From Planctomycetia bacterium (GTDB lineage: Bacteria > Planctomycetota > UBA11346): a stretch of DNA of 5,579 nucleotides. Below, piece by piece: positions 1-5,579 of the stretch. The stretch spans positions 1-5,579 of the forward strand of contig SYDV01000150.1 of NCBI GenBank assembly GCA_005801395.1, written 5' to 3'. The translations under genes were made by a program, and so were the position numbers. Under the pieces are notes generated by a model. It did not search any database. It was given only the letters and a program-made list of their open reading frames with translations, and had not been told where the DNA came from. The first letter of the stretch is position 1. The number at the start of each line of letters is the position of its first letter.

Positions 1-290
1 AAACTTCCGCGTGACAGAGGTTTGGCAAATAAGGTGAGCGCTGTGCGACTGCTTAATTCGTCATGAACACATTGCGAAGCGCCGATGACGGCCAGGAACA
101 ATCCATTCACCACCGCCACGGCGACACCAGCGGTGCAGACCATGCGTAATCGATCTTGGGTCTCGAAATTGAATTGACCAAAGAGAAAAGTGAGGCCGAG
201 AAGCGCAATTGATACGCCTATGGTTAACCAGGTCACCGGTTGACGTATGGTCTCGGAAACGGTGAGTCGAGCGATCGCCAATACAGCCAT
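1..290 (-). CDS. ABC-2 type permease, NosY/COG1277-like, partial (N-terminus only)
   Basis: This is the N-terminal 96 codons of an integral membrane permease; the rest lies beyond the left edge. Starting at the ATG at 290, the protein begins MAVLAIARLTVSETIRQPV, a short amphipathic cytosolic helix. A first membrane helix follows at about residues 20-38 and a second at about 51-71. Next comes a polar segment with DELSSRTALTLFAKPLSRGS (residues 77-96). The D-E-L-x-x-R-T...L-x-x-K-P-x-S-R signature between helices is typical of permeases related to NosY (the 'multi-copper enzyme maturation' ABC group, COG1277). These pair with a separate ATPase and move poorly defined substrates across the inner membrane. 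It starts 46 bp after the TPR gene on the same strand, so co-transcription is likely. An in-frame TTG at 320 is a less likely start because the ATG gives the usual family N-terminus. The family call is by pattern recognition; the substrate is unknown. Confidence 0.8.
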   Translation of the reverse strand, partial: MAVLAIARLTVSETIRQPVTWLTIGVSIALLGLTFLFGQFNFETQDRLRMVCTAGVAVAVVNGLFLAVIGASQCVHDELSSRTALTLFAKPLSRGS

Positions 291-298
291 AATTAAAT

Positions 299-305
299 GA
301 TCACC
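299..305 (-). promoter_or_regulatory. possible ribosome binding site of the partial permease
   Basis: The minus strand reads GGTGATC here, 8 bases before the ATG at 290. It is complementary to the GATCACC stretch in the usual 16S rRNA 3' tail, but lies upstream-shifted relative to a canonical GGAGG core. This is a weak site that supports the ATG at 290. Translational coupling to the TPR gene 46 bp upstream may also help. Confidence 0.3.
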
Positions 306-336
306 AATTGAGCGAACCAAGTAAAGAGCAGCAATT

Positions 337-3300
337 TTACCATGCGAAACAACGCAGCAGGGCAAAGAGAGAGCGACTATCCCAGGCGGCAGTGAAAGCG
401 GCTCGGCGACGGCCGCAACGAATGAGCGGTGTGACGGCTAGAGCTAATAACGTTCGGCTTTCAGCGCGACGAGTTTCATTCTGCAGGGCACCAGCAATTA
501 ATAACAAGATTTCGCTAGCTAAATCGTAACGGCCAGCGCGCACGAATGCTAAACTCAAACGCTGTGCGATTTTTGGGAATGGAGGTAAACTGCGCAAATC
601 AGCGGTCAGCGTAGGAGACAATGGGTCAGGGATACCCCAGGCATCTGGCCAAGCGGCGGTCATAACACGGGCGAGTGGTGATGGTGTGCTTGGTGCGGCC
701 AAGCGGCCCAGTCTGGTTAAACAAGCGGCTTCACCGTGTACATCCAACGCGAGTAAAGCGGCGACTAAACCTGCATCGGTTGTTGGGGTGGTGCGTTTAA
801 ACACGGCATCAAGTCGCTCTAGCGCTTCGCCAGCACGTCCACGAACAGCTAAGCACTCAGCCATGAGGGTTGCCGCCTCTTGGTCATCTGGATTTTCGTT
901 GGCTAGCGTTTCTGCCAAAATTAAAGCATCTTGGTATTTTCGTTCCTGAGCGAGTAAACGGACACGCAGTAAGCGTGCTGCACGAGAGGCGGGATCACGT
1001 AGCAAGACCAGATCAATTTGTTGATGTGCGATGACGCGTTCATCAATCAACATGGATAATTGTGCTAGCAATAATCGACCAGGGCCGGTCAGTTTCGTTT
1101 CGGCAGATAATAAAACGTCCATGCCAGCACGTGGACCCTGATCGCTGGCACGGTAAATGGCAAGATCTTTGATGAGTCGTTGGGTTTCGCTCGCGTCAGC
1201 ATCTTGTTCTAATAGTTTAGGCAGCAAAAGATCGGCACGTTTGGTCGCTTCGGCATGCCGTGAACGTCGCAGTAAGTAACAGCAATATTCAGCTTGATGC
1301 GGTAGATGGTTCGGATGATTGCTCAGGATCCGTTGCCACATGGTTTCCGCGTCATCGTAGCGTGCGATCCGTTCATAGAGCAAAACCAATTGCCGATGTA
1401 GCACAGCATCGGAACTTCCAGTTTCTGTCCCTGGGTCTGATTCAGATAATTGCTTGTCTAATTGTTCAAGTCGCGCTATGGCAGTGGTATGATCTCCCCG
1501 CTGTTCAGACAAAACCGCGCCTAATATTAAAGATGCTACGGCTTTAGCGTCATGACTTAAAGAGAGATCCAGCGCTTGTTGTGAGGCATCAATATTACCC
1601 AGTGCCAATTCTAATTCGGCCATGGTGAGCCATGCGCGACCTTGTTCTCGTGCCGGAGCCGCTGCTTGAAAAATATGACCGGCACGTCGTGCTAAGGCCG
1701 CGTGTCGCGCGGTAGCAAATACATGAGCAAGTTCGCGCCAGGGAACGCCGCCACTGCGTTCAAACAAAGGAATTAATGGGGCAACAAGTTCACGCTGGGT
1801 CGCTGCGTCAGTGGTGCCAATTAATAAGAGACGTGCATGACGAATGAGTAATCGTGGCTCATTAGCATAAGCACCATCAAGTGCTTGTTTGCAGTAAGCG
1901 ATTGCTTGGTCGCGCTTGCCACGACGTTCGGCAATGGTCGCAGCTAATTCAAAAGCTGAGAGAATAGGCTGCGGCGCGGCTAATAAAGTTTGCACCATGG
2001 TATCAGCCTGAACATCATCGCCGTTGGCCAAAACAACTTGTGCCAACAGGGCCTGATATTCCACTGATCGATCCAATTCAACGGCGCGTCGAGCGGCTTG
2101 CTCTGCTGTGCTGAGGTCACCGTCTTCTGCGGCAATTTCGGCTTTGATGGCCCATAATTGCGGTGCTTCAGTGGCAATTTTCAACGCATTAGTAATTACA
2201 ATTTTTGCTTCTTCGCGACGACCTTGTTTGCGCAAAGCTTCGGCCAGCATCGCCATTAATGGCGGCGTGTCTGGTAAGGCAACTAACGATTGTCGCGAAG
2301 TGGTTTCAGCTTGATCGAAGCGACCAATGGAAAAGGCGTAATCAATGCGTTCGCGCCACGCCCATAAATAATCAGGTTGGAGCTCAACGGCCCGTACCAA
2401 ATAGGGTGCGGCTAATTCGCGGCGTCCTTGGCAGCGTAAAATAAAGGCTTTTAAACCATCATTAATGGCTTCGCCAGGTTCTAATTCACAAGCTTTGTTA
2501 TATGCTGCTTCTGCATCGTCATGGCGATTTGCTAGCGCTTTTAATTCGGCGAGTTCACGCCAAGCCCAGGTATATTCTCCATCAATATCGACAGCTTTTT
2601 CTAAATTGACCATCGCTTGTTGCGGCTTGCCTTCATGACGCAATAAATCAGCAATATATCCATAGGTCACCGCGTCATATGGATTAATTCCGCGAGCATG
2701 TTCTAAATGAGAATGTGCTTCTTCCATGCGTCCAAGCTGGCGACAAATATCTGCTTGCTCGTGCAAGATCCAAATTGCCCCAGGCGCAGCGGCGGCGGCT
2801 CTTTGGTAATGCGTGCGTGCTTCTTCGAGGCGTCCAGCACGACGAGCTAGATTTCCAAATTGTGCATGTGCCCAAGGAAAATTTGGATCGTCTTCTAAAG
2901 CACTGGCCAGTAGCTCGGCTGAGCGTTCTGGGTCAGGCTCAGCTACGACCTGGGCGAGTTCAACTTTTGCCCATGCCGCTTTGGGATCAGCCGTTAATAT
3001 TTCTTCATATAACGAAATAGCGATCGCATTATTGCCATCTTCGCATTCAAGTTGAGCAAGATGACCACGGGTCCATTGGTCTTCGGGATTTGCTTCTAAT
3101 GCTTCGCGATAACGACGCCGTGCTTGCGGTACATTGCCAAGCGCGCGTTCCGTTTCGGCTAATTCGGATAACGTCCAATGATTGCCTGGCTCTAATGCGA
3201 GTGCTTCGGCTAAACGCTCACGAGCGGCATCAAAATCACCGCTTTGTCGCAGGCAGGCACCAATGCGTGCGACCACGCTGGCTTTTAAGTCAGAATGGTC

Positions 3301-3738
3301 TTCTCGTTCAAGTAATTTATCACGTAGTAAGCGCTCCAATTCGCTACGCGCTTCGTAATAACGTCCTTGATTAAAATAGAGATCAGCGAGTTGATCTTCA
3401 GGTCCCTCTTCAATGACTTCGAGGCGCAATGCTTTTTGGCTGCGCGCAGCACTCGGCAGATCTTCGCGTCGCACAAAAAATAAATGCCGGAAACGGTGCA
3501 GCATCGCCGAGCGATCGTGACCGTTGGTCGCTTCTTCTAAAACTTTTTCCGCTTCAGCAACACGGCCTGCACATTCAAGCGCACTGACATAACCAAGATT
3601 GGTCCATAAATCGGTGGGCGATTGGCGACGCAAATCTTGATAACGGGACACCGCATCCTGAAAGCGTCGTTGACGCATCAGCTCTTCTGCTTCTTGGGCG
3701 AGACGCTCTTCGGGATGATCGGAGTCAAATGCGGCCAT
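337..3738 (-). CDS. large tetratricopeptide-repeat (TPR) protein
   Basis: This 1133-residue protein is built almost entirely of helical repeats. TPR folds form superhelical scaffolds that bind other proteins; no enzyme domain is visible. A first TPR-like unit covers residues 12-45, and further units are recognisable at about 115-145 and 152-183. An unusually regular block of about eleven 34-residue units spans 184-556. More degenerate units run to about 980, for example 593-620, 701-730, 784-810 and 920-950. The last 150 residues are helical but weak TPR. The block carries a tryptophan ladder (W188, W222, W256, W289, W323, W391, W459). There is no signal peptide or membrane segment, so it is probably cytoplasmic. 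The ATG at 3738 is the only plausible upstream start, since a TAG closes the frame shortly before it, but no good ribosome binding site precedes it. It sits directly before a NosY-like permease, suggesting a role linked to that transporter; this is inference. The ligand and function are unknown. Confidence 0.85.
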   Translation of the reverse strand: MAAFDSDHPEERLAQEAEELMRQRRFQDAVSRYQDLRRQSPTDLWTNLGYVSALECAGRVAEAEKVLEEATNGHDRSAMLHRFRHLFFVRREDLPSAARSQKALRLEVIEEGPEDQLADLYFNQGRYYEARSELERLLRDKLLEREDHSDLKASVVARIGACLRQSGDFDAARERLAEALALEPGNHWTLSELAETERALGNVPQARRRYREALEANPEDQWTRGHLAQLECEDGNNAIAISLYEEILTADPKAAWAKVELAQVVAEPDPERSAELLASALEDDPNFPWAHAQFGNLARRAGRLEEARTHYQRAAAAAPGAIWILHEQADICRQLGRMEEAHSHLEHARGINPYDAVTYGYIADLLRHEGKPQQAMVNLEKAVDIDGEYTWAWRELAELKALANRHDDAEAAYNKACELEPGEAINDGLKAFILRCQGRRELAAPYLVRAVELQPDYLWAWRERIDYAFSIGRFDQAETTSRQSLVALPDTPPLMAMLAEALRKQGRREEAKIVITNALKIATEAPQLWAIKAEIAAEDGDLSTAEQAARRAVELDRSVEYQALLAQVVLANGDDVQADTMVQTLLAAPQPILSAFELAATIAERRGKRDQAIAYCKQALDGAYANEPRLLIRHARLLLIGTTDAATQRELVAPLIPLFERSGGVPWRELAHVFATARHAALARRAGHIFQAAAPAREQGRAWLTMAELELALGNIDASQQALDLSLSHDAKAVASLILGAVLSEQRGDHTTAIARLEQLDKQLSESDPGTETGSSDAVLHRQLVLLYERIARYDDAETMWQRILSNHPNHLPHQAEYCCYLLRRSRHAEATKRADLLLPKLLEQDADASETQRLIKDLAIYRASDQGPRAGMDVLLSAETKLTGPGRLLLAQLSMLIDERVIAHQQIDLVLLRDPASRAARLLRVRLLAQERKYQDALILAETLANENPDDQEAATLMAECLAVRGRAGEALERLDAVFKRTTPTTDAGLVAALLALDVHGEAACLTRLGRLAAPSTPSPLARVMTAAWPDAWGIPDPLSPTLTADLRSLPPFPKIAQRLSLAFVRAGRYDLASEILLLIAGALQNETRRAESRTLLALAVTPLIRCGRRRAAFTAAWDSRSLFALLRCFAW
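2071..3189 (-). repeat. regular 34-residue TPR array inside the TPR gene
   Basis: Residues 184-556 form about eleven consecutive units, mostly exactly 34 residues (102 bp) long. Most begin at a proline (184, 218, 252, 285, 319, 353, 421, 455, 489), with glycine at 387 and an imperfect last unit from 523. The consensus is P-x-x-x-W-x-x-x-x-x-L-A at the start, a glycine near the middle and A-L-x-x-x-P at the end. The unit starting at 252 is one residue short. The periodicity also shows in the DNA: similar plus-strand segments beginning TGCTTCTTC occur at 2206, 2716 and 2818, which are 510 and 102 bp apart, exact multiples of one unit. This points to duplication of units within the gene. Confidence 0.8.
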
Positions 3739-3786
3739 GGCTGTAGGTGTACGGTAAGCGCCAGCGGGACGTGTCTACTACTGGAT

Positions 3787-3800
3787 GCGTGGATTGAAAC
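3787..3800 (+). repeat. solitary CRISPR-repeat-like 14-mer
   Basis: The plus strand reads GCGTGGATTGAAAC, identical to the 3' end of many type I-C CRISPR repeats; the final ATTGAAAC is shared with other subtypes as the crRNA 5' handle. The 18 bases before it do not form the GC-rich palindromic stem expected of a complete 32-base repeat. No second copy follows at spacer distance, and no cas gene is in the window. It may be a degenerate orphan repeat, part of a regulatory element, or a coincidence. It is not called an array. Confidence 0.2.
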
Positions 3801-3806
3801 ATTCTA

Positions 3807-3838
3807 CAACGATTCTGTGCGTTGCAGAGTCATCGTTG
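3807..3838. other. bulged inverted repeat (hairpin)
   Basis: The arms CAACGAT (3807-3813) and ATCGTTG (3832-3838) are perfect complements. An inner pair, TCTG (3814-3817) with CAGA (3825-3828), extends the stem to 11 pairs, with a 3-base bulge on one side and a 7-base loop. No thymine run follows on either strand, so it is not an intrinsic terminator. On the minus strand it ends immediately before the candidate -10 box TAGAAT, a position suited to an operator for a dimeric regulator. If transcribed from the glycosylase side it could act as an RNA structure. The inverted repeat is directly seen; any function is inferred. Confidence 0.45.
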
Positions 3839-3884
3839 GTTGAATTAAGTGGTTATATTTTAAAAGCTTGCTTGGGCTGGTCGC

Positions 3885-4706
3885 TTACCCGCGTTTGGGT
3901 GGTTCGCGGCCCATGACTTTAAGGACGGCTTGTAAGTCTTCCCAGCAGGGTTTTTTGGCGTCAGGATTTCGCAGTAAGAAGCTGGGATCGAACGTTGGAA
4001 TCATGGTGATGCCCTGGTACGAGAGCGATTGACCACGCATGCGAGTGATGCCGGCTTTATCATTACCGGTAAGTGCGCGTAACGGTGTATTACCTAATGT
4101 ACAAATGACCTTGGGTTTAAGTACGGCGATTTGGCGTTTAATAAATGTAAGACAGGCAATTACTTCTTCTGCTTCCGGTGCGCGATTACTTGGCGTGCGA
4201 CATTTTATGATATTGGTGAGGAATACTTGGTCGCGAGATAAACCCATCGCGATAATCATTTTGTCGAGTAATTGCCCCGCAGCGCCAATGAAAGGGCGAC
4301 CTTGTGCGTCTTCCTCGGCGTCAGGACCTTCACCAACAAATAATAATATAGGCGCGAAAAGTCCTTCGCCTGGGACGGTGTTGCGTCGACCATCGCATAA
4401 GCGACAGGCTTTGCAGGCGGCAATTTCTTGAGCGATGGAGGCGAGCGTATCGTTAGCGGCGGTCGCTGTCGATGAAGCAGAGACAATGGGTTCTATCGGT
4501 TTTGGTATTGGTTTTGGCGCTGGCACTGGTGCGACTGGGACACGAGCAGGAACGGGGGGTTTAGCTGGTGCTGGAGTTGGTGCGGAAGTCGGCGCAGGAG
4601 TCGCGTTCACAGCCGTGGGTTCGCGTACAAAAAATTCAATGCCAGCAGACTGATCGAGTTCGATGAGCTGTTTTAAATTGAGCAACGCACTGGTGCGATC
4701 ATCCAC
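3885..4706 (-). CDS. uracil-DNA glycosylase, family 4-like, [4Fe-4S]
   Basis: Uracil-DNA glycosylases of this family remove uracil from DNA, made by cytosine deamination or dUTP misincorporation, and start base excision repair. The catalytic domain covers about residues 85-270. Four cysteines fit the family's iron-sulfur cluster: C98 and C101 (C-x2-C), then C169 and C185 (16 apart, as in the family). Motif 1 is GEGPDAEEDAQGRPF (125-139), followed by IGAAGQLLD. The TNIIKCRTPSNRAP segment (164-177) is also typical. Motif 2 reads TFDPSFLLRNP (238-248) where H-P-[AS] is expected, so D240 replaces the usual histidine; D129 replaces the usual glycine of GExPG. Before the domain lie a short helix (1-29) and a proline/alanine-rich linker (about 31-75), making 273 residues against roughly 200 for compact homologues. 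The GTG start at 4706 is set by a strong ribosome binding site 7 bases upstream; a nearby ATG at 4702 is out of frame. The family is clear, but activity is uncertain given the two substitutions. Confidence 0.92.
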   Translation of the reverse strand: MDDRTSALLNLKQLIELDQSAGIEFFVREPTAVNATPAPTSAPTPAPAKPPVPARVPVAPVPAPKPIPKPIEPIVSASSTATAANDTLASIAQEIAACKACRLCDGRRNTVPGEGLFAPILLFVGEGPDAEEDAQGRPFIGAAGQLLDKMIIAMGLSRDQVFLTNIIKCRTPSNRAPEAEEVIACLTFIKRQIAVLKPKVICTLGNTPLRALTGNDKAGITRMRGQSLSYQGITMIPTFDPSFLLRNPDAKKPCWEDLQAVLKVMGREPPKRG

Positions 4707-4709
4707 GAT

Positions 4710-5534
4710 TTAGCCTCCTTGCACTTCTAAACGTCGAGCAGCTAAGCGCCACAGAGCAATATTCCCAGCGCGTAGTATGAGGCACCACACTAGGCCAAGG
4801 GTTAAAGCCTGAAGTCCGGTGGGGTGACCGTCTACGCCTAATTGTCCGACGTAAGCCATGGTTGGGTAGTAAGAAATTAATGCGAACGGTAGCACGGTAG
4901 TGATCGCTGACAGCGTTTCACCCAGGTAGTGCAATGGCACCAACACGCCAGAGAGCAACATCATAACATTACGTTTCAGGCTCATGAGTCCGGTAATGTC
5001 TTCGAGCCAAAAACTGGCGCTTCCGGCCATAATGTTGAGTTCGGCATTAATGATAAACGCGAGCACAAACAGTAATGGGAACTGCCACCAGCCATCGCCA
5101 TTCGGTAATGCCACGCCAAATATCGGCACTAATACGACACTCATTGGTAAAGCAAAGAACAGCAAGCGAAAGGCGGTTTCGCCTGCTGCTTGGGCTAGCC
5201 ATTGGCCGTGAAAGCTGAGCGGGCGTAATAAATCGATGGTCACGTCACCGCTGTGAAAGCGCGCCGCAATTTCGCTGTCCGTATTCGTGAAATAAGCCGC
5301 GCGTGCGATATAACCAACCGTTAAATAAGTGGTGAGCTGGGCAAAAGTTAATCCACCTAGAGTATCCAGTGGTCCGAGTTCCTTTGCTGCGAAAACGGCC
5401 TGCCAGATGGCAAATTGCCCACCAACAAAAATCCCATACGTCGCAATGCCGGTTAGGTAACGCATGCGATAGGCCATGAGTTTCAAAAACGTCAAGCGCA
5501 TGAGCCAGTAGTAGGGGATGAATCGCGCGAGCAT
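4710..5534 (-). CDS. ABC-2 family permease (ABC2_membrane_6 / COG4587-COG3694 type)
   Basis: This 274-residue membrane protein has about six predicted helices (near 27-48, 64-82, 121-143, 149-172, 188-205 and 241-265). The segment SEIAARFHSGDVTIDLLRPLSF (87-108) after helix 2 matches the family's S-G-x...LLRPLS signature. The region 173-230 (FWLEDITGLMSLKR, then MLLSGVLVPLHYLGE and LPFALISYYP) is also typical. Such proteins usually form a heterodimeric permease with a second member of the same family and a COG4586-type ATPase, acting as an inner-membrane exporter of unknown substrate. Neither partner is in the window; they may lie to the right, upstream. The ATG at 5534 has no visible ribosome binding site and the frame stays open to the right edge. 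M12 (at 5501) is an alternative start that leaves the conserved N-terminus MRLTFLKLMAYR. Its stop is 3 bp from the glycosylase start, so both genes should share a transcript. Confidence 0.85.
   Translation of the reverse strand: MLARFIPYYWLMRLTFLKLMAYRMRYLTGIATYGIFVGGQFAIWQAVFAAKELGPLDTLGGLTFAQLTTYLTVGYIARAAYFTNTDSEIAARFHSGDVTIDLLRPLSFHGQWLAQAAGETAFRLLFFALPMSVVLVPIFGVALPNGDGWWQFPLLFVLAFIINAELNIMAGSASFWLEDITGLMSLKRNVMMLLSGVLVPLHYLGETLSAITTVLPFALISYYPTMAYVGQLGVDGHPTGLQALTLGLVWCLILRAGNIALWRLAARRLEVQGG
4714..4719 (-). promoter_or_regulatory. Shine-Dalgarno site of the glycosylase gene
   Basis: The minus strand reads AGGAGG, 7 bases before the GTG at 4706. It lies within the last sense codons (GGA GGC) of the upstream permease, whose TAA occupies 4712-4710. 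This decides the GTG start and implies translational coupling of the two genes. Confidence 0.85.
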
Positions 5535-5556
5535 GGGTGGAACTGTGCTGAAAATC

Positions 5557-5579
5557 CCGGAGTCCGGAAGTCCGGAAGT
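5557..5579. repeat. short tandem octamer repeat at the right edge
   Basis: The plus strand shows CCGGAGT (7 bases) followed by two exact copies of CCGGAAGT, ending at the last base of the window, so the array may continue. It lies 23 bp upstream of the assigned start of the permease gene. Each unit contains the palindrome TCCGGA or a variant of it. It could be a small variable-number repeat in the leader of the permease gene or the end of an upstream coding region. Confidence 0.6.

Larger units (their letters stand above)
3739..3884 (-). promoter_or_regulatory. intergenic region upstream of the TPR gene
   Basis: This is the only gap over 50 bp in the window and the likely site of the TPR gene promoter. 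The first part after the glycosylase stop is AT-rich (TTTTAAAATATAAC on the minus strand). A possible -10 box, TAGAAT, lies at 3806-3801, about 60 bases before the start codon. No convincing TTGACA-like -35 box sits at the right distance, so the promoter is only a candidate. No Rho-independent terminator is seen after the glycosylase gene, so read-through from the upstream pair is possible. The region also holds the hairpin at 3807-3838 and the CRISPR-repeat-like segment at 3787-3800. Confidence 0.35.

Noticed and set aside
294..343. Tiny minus-strand frame MVKLLLFTWFAQLVII between TPR gene and permease
   Set aside because: It overlaps the TPR end, has no ribosome binding site of its own, and could arise by chance; no support as a leader peptide.
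308..3843. Many open frames of 60-100 codons on the plus strand opposite the TPR gene
   Set aside because: They are antisense to a long, clearly coding repeat protein, show no recognisable domains, and are rich in R, S and A as expected of shadow frames.
3769..3884. A CRISPR array in the intergenic region
   Set aside because: Only one half-repeat is present; nothing similar follows after a 30-40 base spacer and no cas gene is in the window.
3858..3884. Rho-independent terminator after the glycosylase stop
   Set aside because: The AAGC/GCTT arms before TTTT leave a 2-base loop and only 4 pairs, too weak for a terminator.
4435..4653. Glycine-rich plus-strand frame resembling a low-complexity protein
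   Set aside because: It is the exact antisense of the proline/alanine linker of the glycosylase; proline codons read backwards give glycine codons.

Overview
All four genes found in this 5.6 kb window lie on the minus strand, so transcription runs from the right edge to the left. In that order they are: an ABC-2 type permease (5534 to 4710), a family-4-like [4Fe-4S] uracil-DNA glycosylase (4706 to 3885), a 146 bp non-coding gap, a 1133-residue tetratricopeptide-repeat (TPR) protein (3738 to 337), and the N-terminal 96 codons of a second, unrelated ABC permease (290 to 1) that runs off the left edge. No RNA gene, insertion sequence, attachment site or CRISPR array was found. The numerous open frames on the plus strand are antisense shadows of these genes.

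The right-hand pair is tightly coupled. Only 3 bp separate the permease stop from the GTG start of the glycosylase, and the strong Shine-Dalgarno sequence of the glycosylase lies inside the last permease codons. The left-hand pair (TPR protein, then permease) is separated by 46 bp and is probably co-transcribed. The 146 bp gap is the only clear regulatory space. It holds a bulged hairpin and, next to it, a single 14-base segment identical to the 3' end of many type I-C CRISPR repeats.

The organism is a bacterium with roughly balanced base composition (judged by eye). The proline/alanine linker in the glycosylase, the large W-rich TPR protein and the NosY-like permease type would fit the Planctomycetes/Verrucomicrobia/Lentisphaerae group, but this is an impression and not a placement.

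Functionally, the window shows membrane-transport genes of two ABC exporter families without their ATPases, which should lie just outside. A cytoplasmic TPR scaffold stands directly before one of them. The glycosylase is a DNA-repair enzyme whose presence in the middle may be incidental. It has acidic residues at two active-site positions where the family normally has glycine and histidine. That, the CRISPR-like half repeat and the TPR/permease pairing are the points most worth a second look. I do not see a clear new defence or mobile system here.
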